Positions 36,614-45,229 of a DNA stretch of 64,000 bases are shown in pieces. The first letter of the stretch is position 1. Every line of letters starts with the position of its first letter. The DNA lies in contig NZ_ATXB01000002.1 in NCBI RefSeq assembly GCF_000421465.1, positions 300,690-364,689 of the forward strand, in the 5' to 3' direction. Source of the DNA: Methylohalobius crimeensis 10Ki (GTDB lineage: Bacteria > Pseudomonadota > Gammaproteobacteria > Methylococcales > Methylothermaceae). The notes beneath the pieces are model-generated. The model was given only the letters and a program-made list of their open reading frames with translations, was not told the DNA's origin and did no database searches. The position numbers and the translations under genes were made by a program.

Positions 36614-36642
36614 TTTTTTTATCGTTATAAGGAGAATTAATA

Positions 36643-37503
36643 ATGAACTATAGCATACACGCACTCAAGGCTCGCAAACGCCAACAAGGGTTGACCCTGC
36701 TCGAACTGACCGTGGTCCTGCTGGTCCTGATCGGTCTGTCCGGGCTGATCCTGCCGTATGCGCAGGGTTATCTGCAGCGGACGCACGATTCCACCGGTAA
36801 CGACAACCTGTGGGAACTGAACAATGCGATCAATTTGTTTCAGTCGAAGTATTTGGAATATCCGGAAGAATTTCATTCGTTGGTTGATAGTAGCGGTGCC
36901 AAATATACTAAATTGATGAACACCAAATTAGTTGATGTGGTTGCCACTCCCGGCATGGCGAGAAACATGTCACTGGCCATGGCCGGCATTAATAATCTAT
37001 GGACCATGAAAACCAGCCCCACGAGCGCCACCTTCGACGCCGTGAGCGCACTGGCACCGGTTACGACGACTAGTACGACCCCGTTGGCGGTAGTGACCGC
37101 GGCAGACCTCGATAGTAGCGGCACTATCGACGCCGATGAAACCCTCGCCCATCATCTGGCCCTTGCCTTCTACAACAACACGAAAATGCATGGTCGGTTC
37201 GATACCACCTGCTATGACTATGTGGTATTCGGTGTCGGTCCGGAAAGCGAAATGATTAACACGGTCATGTCCGACGCTCCCCTCCACTTCGCCAGCAGTG
37301 GCAACATGGGGCCGGAAAATGCCTACAATCGGTTCGTAACCGTCTTCCAAGTTGATAAGGACAACGCCACCTCTGGCTGCTCCACTTCTACTGAAAGGGC
37401 CAAGCTGGTAGGCTCGGCTATGCTGATGATGCCAAATCATCTATTTGGACTGGCCAATACCCAAGGTCATACCTGGGGTAATATTGCTAGTAAGAACAAC
37501 TAA
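36643..37503 (+). CDS. Large prepilin-like protein 1
   Basis: 286 residues. A 16-residue basic leader ends at Gly, followed by LTLLELTVVLLVLIGLSGLI: Glu at +5 and a hydrophobic helix, i.e. a class III signal for prepilin peptidase. The globular part is long, rich in Thr/Ser/Asn and contains a GTIDADETLA loop that could bind calcium as in major pseudopilins. The ribosome site is AAGGAG. Less GC-rich than neighbouring operons. First gene of the secretion/pilus-like operon. Confidence 0.85.
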   Translation: MNYSIHALKARKRQQGLTLLELTVVLLVLIGLSGLILPYAQGYLQRTHDSTGNDNLWELNNAINLFQSKYLEYPEEFHSLVDSSGAKYTKLMNTKLVDVVATPGMARNMSLAMAGINNLWTMKTSPTSATFDAVSALAPVTTTSTTPLAVVTAADLDSSGTIDADETLAHHLALAFYNNTKMHGRFDTTCYDYVVFGVGPESEMINTVMSDAPLHFASSGNMGPENAYNRFVTVFQVDKDNATSGCSTSTERAKLVGSAMLMMPNHLFGLANTQGHTWGNIASKNN

Positions 37504-37526
37504 TCGCGTTCTTGCATAAGCACGGG

Positions 37527-37550
37527 CGGGCGCTTCGGCGCCCGTCTTTT
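37527..37550 (+). terminator. Hairpin with T-run after pseudopilin 1
   Basis: CGGGCGC-TTCG-GCGCCCG stem with a stable tetraloop followed by TCTTTT. Placed after the first pseudopilin, it could attenuate readthrough so that this protein is made in excess over the rest of the machine. Confidence 0.7.
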
Positions 37551-37573
37551 CGCTCGTCATCCGGGAAAAAGTC

Positions 37574-38392
37574 ATGCCTCCGATGCGCCGAATTTCCCTT
37601 GGCTTCACCCTGTTGGAATTGACTGTGGTGCTGCTGGTGCTGCTCTCGCTTGCGGCCGTCGTGCTTCCCTATACCCAGGGAACCGTCAGCCAAGCCGCCT
37701 GCCAGGCGACCGACGCGACCATGGCGGCGGTTCGGGATGCGATCATGGGATCGGCGGCGGGACCGGGGTATTACAGCGATATCCGCAATCACCTTCCCTA
37801 TTACCGAGATGGAAGCGGTAATGAGGATTGCCACGACGATACTGCAACAGGCGGCGACCCCCATTACCATTTGCATTTCCTGGTTAACGCTTCGACATTT
37901 GATAGCGCCAATCCAAAATCGCTTTGCCCGGGTTCGCTTGGGCAATTCAAGCCCCGCTTAGCCCTGGGTTGGCGCGGGCCGTATTTGCAAGGCGGCGGTG
38001 GGAAATTGGTTGATCCCACGAAACTCAACAGCAGCTTCAGCAAGGTTGCCAGCAACCCACCAACAAACGATCAATACGTTCATTTCGATCATACCGCCAC
38101 TGGTAGCGCCTCTCACGAAAACGATTATTACGTTCTGGATCATTATCGTTGGCGCAATCCCATTGTGTTACAAGTGCCAGATGACAACGATTCTGACCCC
38201 AACGATTGCATCGCCATAGGTTACCCCAACGGCGACGGCAAAATGTGCGCCCGCCTGGTCTCGGCCGGCCCTGACGGCATACTAAATACCCAGATCATCG
38301 ATGCCGACGCCTCGAAACGCGGCGACGACCGCGTGCTGTTCCTGCGCATTCCCGACCCTTATTCGGAAGGCAATCTGCCATGCGCGGATTGA
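37574..38392 (+). CDS. Large prepilin-like protein 2
   Basis: 272 residues. Leader of 10 residues ending in Gly, then FTLLELTVVLLVLLSLAAVV. The body is rich in Asp, His and Tyr, with DDNDSDPNDC and GPDGILNTQIIDADASKRGDDR segments that look like pseudopilin calcium loops and the conserved end of minor pseudopilins. A Met three codons in is an alternative start. Overlaps the next pseudopilin by 13 bases. Confidence 0.85.
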   Translation: MPPMRRISLGFTLLELTVVLLVLLSLAAVVLPYTQGTVSQAACQATDATMAAVRDAIMGSAAGPGYYSDIRNHLPYYRDGSGNEDCHDDTATGGDPHYHLHFLVNASTFDSANPKSLCPGSLGQFKPRLALGWRGPYLQGGGGKLVDPTKLNSSFSKVASNPPTNDQYVHFDHTATGSASHENDYYVLDHYRWRNPIVLQVPDDNDSDPNDCIAIGYPNGDGKMCARLVSAGPDGILNTQIIDADASKRGDDRVLFLRIPDPYSEGNLPCAD

Positions 38393-39291
38393 TCGCCTTT
38401 CGTCAACGCGGCCTGACTTTGCTCGAGCTGGTCGTTTCGCTGCTGGTGATGACGATCCTGACCACCGTCGCCATCCGCTCGGTGAGCGGGATTCAGGAGC
38501 AGACGAGGTTCGAGAAGACACGGCAGCAGGGCGAGGAATTCATAAAAGCGATGGTTGAGATAAACCAAAAGGCGATTCGGGGTTTCGTGGCCGATACAGG
38601 CACATTGCCAACCAATTTAAGGGCCCTCATAGATCGGGGCAGCTTGCCAAGCTATAACGTTCTCACATTTTCAAGCACTACCTGTCCAGCAGGCATAAAC
38701 ATGCATGGCGGCTGGGCGGGACCTTATATGCAGACTTCGGCAAACCCGGATGACCCGGACGCCCTGCGCGATGCGTGGGGTGGAAAAGAAGGCACACTTG
38801 GAAACACAACGAATTATGGATGGGGTGTGGTCAGCCCCACTTCACAACGGTTAGAAATCACCAGTTACGGTTGTGATCGAAAAATTGGCACATCCGCCTC
38901 TTTTGACTGCCCAAACCATTACCAGACGGATCAAACCTTCGCCGTGACGACTTATATGTGGCGAAGCAAAGAAATAGATAGCATCTCGGCACACCTGACC
39001 CTTGAAAACACAAACAAAATCCTCCGTATGTGTCTTTTTTATCGGAACGTGGCTACAGGACAGGTGGAATCTGTTTGGTCAAACATCGCCAGTATTCCAG
39101 GAAATGTCACTTTAGCAGGAACACCATCAACCGCTTCATTTAGCTTTTCCCCAACGACCACAATTCCAGCCGGACAAAACCAAATAGCGCTTTTTGAAGT
39201 AACGGCTACCGGTACAGCCCTTTATCAAAACAAACAACCCATCAAAGTCGACCTGTTACCCGGAAGTTATTTCCCCGTGGTTTTTTGGTAA
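38380..39291 (+). CDS. Large prepilin-like protein 3
   Basis: 303 residues. Leader of 11 residues ending in Gly, then LTLLELVVSLLVMTILTTV. Contains a GGWAGPYMQ segment shared with protein 2 (GWRGPYLQ), so the two are relatives. The C-terminal half is beta-rich and more AT-rich than the rest of the operon. The stop is followed by a 155-bp gap before the PilM/N-like gene. Confidence 0.83.
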   Translation: MRGLIAFRQRGLTLLELVVSLLVMTILTTVAIRSVSGIQEQTRFEKTRQQGEEFIKAMVEINQKAIRGFVADTGTLPTNLRALIDRGSLPSYNVLTFSSTTCPAGINMHGGWAGPYMQTSANPDDPDALRDAWGGKEGTLGNTTNYGWGVVSPTSQRLEITSYGCDRKIGTSASFDCPNHYQTDQTFAVTTYMWRSKEIDSISAHLTLENTNKILRMCLFYRNVATGQVESVWSNIASIPGNVTLAGTPSTASFSFSPTTTIPAGQNQIALFEVTATGTALYQNKQPIKVDLLPGSYFPVVFW

Positions 39292-39362
39292 TAACCCTTT
39301 GTGATGAATGAAAAAACATAAAACCAATCCAAACCAAATTTAATGGATAACCCTCACCCCGA

Positions 39363-39383
39363 CCCTCTCCCGAAGGGAGAGGG
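39363..39383. repeat. Short GC hairpin repeat in the pseudopilin operon
   Basis: CCCTCTCCC-GAA-GGGAGAGGG preceded by CCCTCACCCCGA, similar to the hairpins within family 1 elements. It lies in the 155-bp gap between pseudopilin 3 and the PilM/PilN-like gene. No T-run, so a terminator is unlikely. Confidence 0.6.
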
Positions 39384-39446
39384 GGCAATCGGGGAAAAAG
39401 AAGAGTGGAAATATAACGATAACGACAAGGAACCACCCGCTTCCAA

Positions 39447-40871
39447 ATGAACCTCAAGGAAAAAATCGCCCCCCTCCTCGCCCGGCTGCCGCAATCCGCC
39501 CGGCCCCGGCACACGCTGCTGTATATCACCGCCGAGCGCACCTATCGGGCGGACGCGGACGGGCACGGCAAGCTTTTGGGCGAAGTAGAGGAATACGACA
39601 AGGTTTGCGAAGGGGTCGATTACCTGCCCGAAACGGTGGAGTACGTCCTCGGGAAGCGTAAGCCGGCGCGGCGGGTGTGGCTGCTGTTCGACCGCCTGGA
39701 AAGCTATTCCCTGGCCCTGCCGACCGCGCAGGTGCACGGCATCGGCGCCGCCGCGCTGACCCAGGCCTTGTGTTTCGAACTGGAGGCGATCACCGGGGTG
39801 TCGGTGATCAACCGCCAGTTGGGCTATACCCTGTGCGCCTCCGACGACGAAATGCGCAACTATTGGATCAGCCTCATCCCGCAGCGCATTTACGACCGCC
39901 TCCAGACCGCCATCCGCGGCCTGCGCGCACGCCTGGGCGGAGTCCTGCATTCCGGCGGTCTACCCCGGCCGCTCACCGAAGGAGGCGAAGTGCCCTGGCT
40001 GCGCTTGGAATATTGGCCCGATTGCGCGATCGGCGTCCGCCTGCTCCATCCGGGCGAAGCGCCGGAAGTGTTGGTGGTTCCGCTGGAAGGCGCCGGCGGC
40101 TGGCAAGCGGAGGTGGAAGAGTGGGTGGCGGATCACGCCTCCGTTTCCCTGCGCGAACAGCTCACCGCCGGCCATACCTTGTCCCTCGGTTCGGAGGAGA
40201 ACCAAACCGACCTCCGCTTCGACCGGCAGCAGGACTTGCAGTTGTGGCTTTCGGCCTGGGCCAGGGCGCTGGTGGAGGGGGAGGAACTGCATATCCCCCT
40301 GATCCAGGAAAGCCGCGGCATCGACCGGGAAATCGCCTACATGGTCGCGTCCGGCGCCCTCGCCCTGACCGTGGTCGCCGCCCACGCCGGTTGGCACACC
40401 TACCGCAAGTTGGACTACCAGGCCCGCACGGATGAGCTCAAGGGCCTGGAAAAGCAGATCAAGAGCCTGCGCGACGGGCTGAAATCCCGTCAAGATCGAC
40501 TGGATGGCATCCAGCAAAACATGGCCAAGCTGGAACAGCATTTCGCCCATTTCCCCGAGCTGATGGAAAGGCTGCGCCGGCGGCCGGTGCGTCTGCTGGA
40601 AAATCTGGCGCGGCAGCGGCCGGAAGAATTGGTGCTGACCGCCATCGAACGCGGCGAATCCCGCTGGATCGTGCGCGGGGTGAGTTTGCGCTTCGACGCC
40701 CCCAATTTTTACGCCACCGCCCTGGAACCCCTGCTGGAAGCGGACGGTTGGCAGGTCGCGCCACCCACCAAGACCGACCTGGAGATGTTCGCCCAGGGCG
40801 GGCCGTGGCGATTCGATTTGGTGTTGACGGACTCGGGACTGGAGGGGTTGCGCGATGGCGATGACGGTTGA
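39447..40871 (+). CDS. PilM/PilN (GspL)-like inner-membrane assembly protein
   Basis: 474 residues. The first about 285 residues are a soluble cytoplasmic domain with actin-like/GspL character (RHTLLYITAERTYRAD; YDRLQTAIRGLRARLGG). One membrane helix follows at about 291-313 (MVASGALALTVVAAHAGW), then a coiled coil (LKGLEKQIKSLRDGLKSRQD) and a small periplasmic ferredoxin-like fold, as in PilN/GspL. The single protein appears to combine PilM and PilN roles. Overlaps the PilO-like gene by 17 bases. Confidence 0.75.
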   Translation: MNLKEKIAPLLARLPQSARPRHTLLYITAERTYRADADGHGKLLGEVEEYDKVCEGVDYLPETVEYVLGKRKPARRVWLLFDRLESYSLALPTAQVHGIGAAALTQALCFELEAITGVSVINRQLGYTLCASDDEMRNYWISLIPQRIYDRLQTAIRGLRARLGGVLHSGGLPRPLTEGGEVPWLRLEYWPDCAIGVRLLHPGEAPEVLVVPLEGAGGWQAEVEEWVADHASVSLREQLTAGHTLSLGSEENQTDLRFDRQQDLQLWLSAWARALVEGEELHIPLIQESRGIDREIAYMVASGALALTVVAAHAGWHTYRKLDYQARTDELKGLEKQIKSLRDGLKSRQDRLDGIQQNMAKLEQHFAHFPELMERLRRRPVRLLENLARQRPEELVLTAIERGESRWIVRGVSLRFDAPNFYATALEPLLEADGWQVAPPTKTDLEMFAQGGPWRFDLVLTDSGLEGLRDGDDG

Positions 40872-41472
40872 GGAACGCGAAAAACTCATCAAGCGCGTCC
40901 TCCCGGCGCTGGTGATCGGGGTGATTTACTTCACCTTCGCCAAGGGCTTCGTGGAAAAGGGCAGCGAGAAGGCCGAGGAGGAATGGCGCAATCTGGCCCG
41001 AAAAGGCATCAGCGCGGCCTCCATTCCCAACCTGCAACAACGCATGGGGATGCTCGACCGGCAACTGGCGGAGAAGCAGCAGAACCGCCGCGAGCTGGAC
41101 GAAAAAGTGACCGTGGATTTGGGCAGCCTGGGCGGACGCGACGACGCCAACCGAATGATCGCGCGCCTGCAGGCCATTCTCGCCGAGCATGATTTGCAGG
41201 TGGTGGACGAAGGCAGGGACGACGGGGTCTTCGAGCGCGGCACCCGGGCGGTGACCGAACTCAAGCAAATTCTGTCGGCCCGGGAACTGACCGACAAGAT
41301 TCATTTCCGCGCCTGGCGGGTAAGCTTCTACGGGCGCTACGTGGATGTGCATGCCGCCTTGCGCCGAATGGCCGACGACGCCCTGTTGCTGGTGCCGCTG
41401 GATTGGTCGATGCAAGAACCGGAAAACGAGAACGAAACCCGGATGCTTTGGACCTTGACCGTGTGGATCTGA
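40855..41472 (+). CDS. PilO-like inner-membrane protein
   Basis: 205 residues: a cytoplasmic N-terminus, one membrane helix (VLPALVIGVIYFTFAKGF, about 15-32), a coiled-coil region (LQQRMGMLDRQLAEKQQNRRELDEK) and a compact periplasmic domain. This is the PilO/GspM architecture, expected to pair with the preceding PilN-like protein. Three bases before the ATPase start. Confidence 0.72.
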   Translation: MAMTVEEREKLIKRVLPALVIGVIYFTFAKGFVEKGSEKAEEEWRNLARKGISAASIPNLQQRMGMLDRQLAEKQQNRRELDEKVTVDLGSLGGRDDANRMIARLQAILAEHDLQVVDEGRDDGVFERGTRAVTELKQILSARELTDKIHFRAWRVSFYGRYVDVHAALRRMADDALLLVPLDWSMQEPENENETRMLWTLTVWI

Positions 41473-41474
41473 CC

Positions 41475-43295
41475 ATGGCGATTTCGCGTAACGAATTCAA
41501 CGCTGTTTCCCCGGCCGACAAGGATCAGCGCCGCGACGCCCGCGAGGCGGTCGGCGGCAGGGTCCTGGCGATTTTGTATCCGGCCGACGCCGAGGAAATC
41601 GAAGGGCGGGTGTGCGACCTCTCCGAGGGGGGCGCGGGGTTGCGGCTCACCGAATCGGTGTGGGAAGCGCTGAGCGACAACGCGCTGGTGACCGTCACCC
41701 TGGAGCTCGATTCGCGTCCCATCACCCGCCGCGCCCGGATTCGTTGGTTGAGGGAGGACGGAGACGCCGTGCGCCTGGGATTGGCGTTCGTCGATCCCAC
41801 CGCCTTCGATCCCGAAACTCACCTGCTCGCACTGGACGACGTGCGCATCGATCCCGAATGCGTCCTCCAGATTCCCGCCACCTTGGCGATGCGCAAGCGG
41901 GTGCTGCCTTTCGTCCGCCTCGACGGCGTCGTTCACGTGGCCTGCGTCGATCCCGGCCAGCGCGCCACCCTGCGGGTGTTGGAGCGGATGACGAAAACGC
42001 CGGTATGCGCCTGGCGCACCGATCGAACGACGCTGGAACGGGCGGTGCGACAGGTGTTCGGCGACGGCCGCGATCGGGTCGGGCTCCTGGACGGCAGCCG
42101 CAGCCAAAACGCCCTCCAGGGGCTCGACGCCGACGCCGTGGATCTGAGCGACGAGATCCTCTACGCCGCCTATCTCAAGCAGGCTTCCGACGTCCACATC
42201 GATCCGGGCCGAAACGGCGTCCGGGTGCGTTTCCGGGTGGACGGCCATTTGGAAACCCACGCGGTCCTGCCGACCACTTCCCACGGTGAATTGGTGGGGC
42301 GGCTCAAAGTGATGGCGGGAATGGACATCGCCGAAAAGCGCGCTCCCCAGGACGGCAGCTTCTCCAAGCAATTCGTCAGCGGCGGCCGCACCATCGATGT
42401 CCGCGTCGCCACCCTGCCCACCAAGCACGGCGAACGCATGACCCTGCGGCTGTTGTTGGCCGTGCAGACCGGTAACCTCACCCTGGATAAACTGGGCTTC
42501 GCCGACGTTCACCTCCAGACCCTGGAAACCTTCCTGCGCCGCAGCCAGGGGATGCTGATTCTCACCGGCCCCACCGGGAGCGGCAAAACCACCACCCTGT
42601 ATGCCGCGATGCGGATTCTGCTCAGGGAGCGCGACCTCAACATCATCACCGTGGAGGACCCGATCGAATACGAAATCGACGGGGTGGCCCAGTCGGAGGT
42701 GGATTCGGCCGACAAGGTGAGCTTCGCCAAGGCGCTGCGCAGCATCCTGCGCCACGACCCGGACGTGGTGATGATCGGCGAGATCCGCGACCGCGAAACC
42801 GCCGACGTGGCGATCAAGGCCTCCCTCACCGGCCATTTGGTGCTCTCCACCCTGCACACCAATGCCGCCGCCGCGACCTTGACCCGCCTCATCGACATGG
42901 GCGTGGAACCTTATTTGGTCGCAGCGAGTATGCGTCTGGCCATCGCCCAGCGTCTGGTGCGGTGGCTGTGCCGGCATTGCCGCATCCCCCGCCCCTTGAC
43001 GAAACGCGAAGCGGTGGCGCTGAATCGGCCGGAGCTGGCCGGCAGCGAAGTGTACGAAGGCGCAGGCTGTATTTACTGCGGCGGAACCGGCTATCACGGC
43101 CGGCTGGGCGTCTATGAAATGTTGTCGATGAACGCCGAATGGGCGCGGGGCGTGGCCGAGGGTGCCGGGGAAGCGGAAGTGACCGCCTGGATGCGCGAGG
43201 CCCGGGTCCCGTTTTTGATGGACGACGTAATCGGCAAATTGCTGGCGGGGGAGACGGCGGTGAGCGAAGCCATGCAAATCGTGTCGTCTTGGTGA
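41475..43295 (+). CDS. Secretion/pilus ATPase with N-terminal PilZ domain
   Basis: 606 residues from the ATG at 41475. Residues about 17-112 look like a PilZ domain, including the c-di-GMP signature: Arg19-Arg20-x-x-Arg23 (RRDAR) and Asp48-x-Ser-x-x-Gly (DLSEGG), ending IRWLREDGDAVRLGLAFVD. A GspE/MshE N-terminal domain follows (about 115-200), then the ATPase: Walker A GPTGSGKTTT (about 365), DPDVVMIGEIRDRET and a tetracysteine zinc site (CRHC...CIYC). The ATPase powers pseudopilus assembly. A PilZ fused in front is unusual and implies direct c-di-GMP control. Confidence 0.9.
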   Translation: MAISRNEFNAVSPADKDQRRDAREAVGGRVLAILYPADAEEIEGRVCDLSEGGAGLRLTESVWEALSDNALVTVTLELDSRPITRRARIRWLREDGDAVRLGLAFVDPTAFDPETHLLALDDVRIDPECVLQIPATLAMRKRVLPFVRLDGVVHVACVDPGQRATLRVLERMTKTPVCAWRTDRTTLERAVRQVFGDGRDRVGLLDGSRSQNALQGLDADAVDLSDEILYAAYLKQASDVHIDPGRNGVRVRFRVDGHLETHAVLPTTSHGELVGRLKVMAGMDIAEKRAPQDGSFSKQFVSGGRTIDVRVATLPTKHGERMTLRLLLAVQTGNLTLDKLGFADVHLQTLETFLRRSQGMLILTGPTGSGKTTTLYAAMRILLRERDLNIITVEDPIEYEIDGVAQSEVDSADKVSFAKALRSILRHDPDVVMIGEIRDRETADVAIKASLTGHLVLSTLHTNAAAATLTRLIDMGVEPYLVAASMRLAIAQRLVRWLCRHCRIPRPLTKREAVALNRPELAGSEVYEGAGCIYCGGTGYHGRLGVYEMLSMNAEWARGVAEGAGEAEVTAWMREARVPFLMDDVIGKLLAGETAVSEAMQIVSSW

Positions 43296-43299
43296 TCTA

Positions 43300-44511
43300 A
43301 TGCCCGAATACCGCTACATCGCCCGCGATCCCACCGGCCGCCAGCAGAGCGGCACCCTGACCGCCGATTCGCCCCAGCAGGTGACGGCCGAATTGCGCGG
43401 CCAACGGCTGCTGGTGCTCAACGTCACCGAGATCAAAAGCCGCAAGGACGGCGGCGGCTTCCCGCTCAACCCCCTGGAACATCGCCGGATGCGGCCGGTG
43501 GACGTGGAGCGCGACTTTCACCAACTGGCGGTGATGCTGCGCAGCGGGTTGCCGATCCTGGACGCCCTCAAAATCACCGCGAGCCACTCCCGCTACGCGG
43601 TCCGCAAGGTATGGGATCGGTGCGCCCGGCGCATCAACGACGGCGACAGCCTCACCGAAGCCCTCATGGAGCATTCGGTGTTCGACAATCTGACCCTGGC
43701 GATGGTGCGGGTGGGCGAGCAGACCGGGAATCTGGACTTCGTCCTCGACCACGCTTCCAAGGAATTGGAAGCCAGCCGTAACTTCAAGCGCCAGGTGATC
43801 TCGGCCCTGGCCTATCCGGGATTCGTGATCGTCTTCGCGGTGGGGGTGGCGGTGTTCATGCTCACCACCGTGGTGCCCGAGATCAAGAAATTTCTCTCGG
43901 TCATCGGACGCAAGCTGCCCCCCATCACCCAAGCCTTGATCGACGTCTCCGACTGGTTCGAAGCCAACGGCCCCACCCTGCTCATCGGTTTGGTGGCGAC
44001 GGTGGCGGCGATCTTCCTGCTGAGGCGCTTCCCTATTACTCGCTACTGGATGGATTTCGTCATCCTCAAACTCCCGGTGTTCGGCCCCATCGCCCGCTTC
44101 GCCGGCACCGTCGGATTCTGCCGGGGATTGGGCACCTTGCTCAAAAGCGGCGTGCGGATCGTCGAAGCCCTGGAGACGGTGGAAGCCTTGCTCATGAATA
44201 GCTATCTCGCCGACCGGGTGGCCGCCGCCCGGCGGAAGGTGCTCTACGGCGAATCCCTGTCGGAACCGATCGGGGAAAAATTCGGCTTCCCGCCCTTGCT
44301 GCACAAAATGCTGGTGGTGGGAGAAAACGCCGGCACCCTGGAACAAATCCTGGAGGAAATGACCTTGTTTCACGAAGATCTCCTGGCGCGCCGAATCCGG
44401 ACCATGGCGGCGATCATGGAGCCGGTGGTGACCATCGTGGTGGGCGGCATCGTGGGATTCGTCTACGCCGCCTTCCTGGTGGCCATGTTCGCGGCGGGAG
44501 GGAAATCGTGA
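43300..44511 (+). CDS. gspF: Type II secretion/type IV pilus inner-membrane platform protein
   Basis: 403 residues, GspF/PilC family: two repeated cytoplasmic four-helix domains (FHQLAVMLRSGLPILDALKI; FCRGLGTLLKSGVRIVEALE), GEQTGNLDFVLDHAS and GENAGTLEQILEEM, and three membrane helices, the last near the C-terminus (VVTIVVGGIVGFVYAAFLVAMF). It converts ATPase action into pseudopilin extraction. The stop overlaps the next GTG start. Confidence 0.95.
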   Translation: MPEYRYIARDPTGRQQSGTLTADSPQQVTAELRGQRLLVLNVTEIKSRKDGGGFPLNPLEHRRMRPVDVERDFHQLAVMLRSGLPILDALKITASHSRYAVRKVWDRCARRINDGDSLTEALMEHSVFDNLTLAMVRVGEQTGNLDFVLDHASKELEASRNFKRQVISALAYPGFVIVFAVGVAVFMLTTVVPEIKKFLSVIGRKLPPITQALIDVSDWFEANGPTLLIGLVATVAAIFLLRRFPITRYWMDFVILKLPVFGPIARFAGTVGFCRGLGTLLKSGVRIVEALETVEALLMNSYLADRVAAARRKVLYGESLSEPIGEKFGFPPLLHKMLVVGENAGTLEQILEEMTLFHEDLLARRIRTMAAIMEPVVTIVVGGIVGFVYAAFLVAMFAAGGKS

Positions 44512-45221
44512 GAGTCAGCCTGAAGTGGGTGTTTGGGCTTCGGCGGCTTGTCTTCCGGGACGCCGTCAACCCATCCGTGGGGGCTCGATTGCGACCATCC
44601 CGGTCGCAAACGCCCTCCAGACAAGCCGCCGAAGCCCATTCAACTCCCGAGAGTCACGTTTATAAACAAGCCCGAAGATCCACGGGGATATTTGTCGGAC
44701 TGATTCTCGCCGCAGCGGCGGGTGCGGATGAATCCCTGCTGAACGTGGGCAAGACCCCTGCGGACATCCTGGACGACAAAGTGGCCCAAACCAAGGACAA
44801 GGTGAATAAGGCGCTGCTGCAATTGGAACGGAAACAAAAGACCCTCCAGGAAGCCTTGACAGGCCTCAATTCCACCGCGGAAAACAGCATCCCGAACCCG
44901 GCGCTGCCCGATCCGACCCGACCCGATCCGGCGTTTCAGCGCAGTTTCCGAGCCCTGCTGCGACAAGGACAAAAAACCGACGATGACACGACGGTCCCGG
45001 TCACCCTGCCGGCGGTCACGCTGGTGGCCAAGGTACTCAAGCCCCACACGCCGCCGGCGGCGATGCTGCAGGTCGGGGCGAAAACCGTTCTGGTCAAGGA
45101 CGGCGACGAGGTCACGGTGTTCCACCAGGACCGCCTCCTCACCCTCCGGATCGAAACGATCACCGACAACGCCGTCCGTTTGTTGGTACTGCCCCAAAAC
45201 GAAACCTTGGTTCTTCATTAA
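44508..45221 (+). CDS. PilP/GspC-like periplasmic linker with rebuilt N-terminus
   Basis: 237 residues from a GTG at 44508. Residues about 60-75 are a membrane or signal helix (GIFVGLILAAAAG). Then comes a coiled coil (VAQTKDKVNKALLQLERKQK), a Pro-rich linker and a small beta domain (VAKVLKPHTPPAAMLQVGAKTVLVKDGDEV) like the PilP/GspC HR domain that contacts the secretin. The first 50 residues are encoded by a 105-bp palindromic repeat and are unlikely to be original. Whether the long N-terminus is made or another start is used is open. Confidence 0.65.
   Translation: MRVSLKWVFGLRRLVFRDAVNPSVGARLRPSRSQTPSRQAAEAHSTPESHVYKQARRSTGIFVGLILAAAAGADESLLNVGKTPADILDDKVAQTKDKVNKALLQLERKQKTLQEALTGLNSTAENSIPNPALPDPTRPDPAFQRSFRALLRQGQKTDDDTTVPVTLPAVTLVAKVLKPHTPPAAMLQVGAKTVLVKDGDEVTVFHQDRLLTLRIETITDNAVRLLVLPQNETLVLH
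44534..44638. repeat. Palindromic repeat inside the PilP/GspC-like gene
   Basis: Perfect 20-bp inverted arms, TGGGCTTCGGCGGCTTGTCT (44534-44553) and its complement (44619-44638), around a 65-base centre that has its own smaller dyad (GCGACC..GGTCGC). GAGAGTCA occurs on both sides (44510-44517 and 44649-44656) as a possible target duplication, though some sequence lies between it and the arms. Confidence 0.75.
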
Positions 45222-45229
45222 AACGATTC

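Larger units (their letters stand above)
35750..36642. other. 893-bp intergenic region rich in repeats and structured motifs
   Basis: No convincing protein gene. It contains three ATATGCCGCA-type sites (35890-35900, 36156-36171, 36183-36192), one within the 16-bp palindrome TGCGGCATATGCCGCA, then an inverted family 1 end at 36026, and the tandem motif at 36335-36613 leading into the pseudopilin operon. Small open frames here look like noise. Confidence 0.6.
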
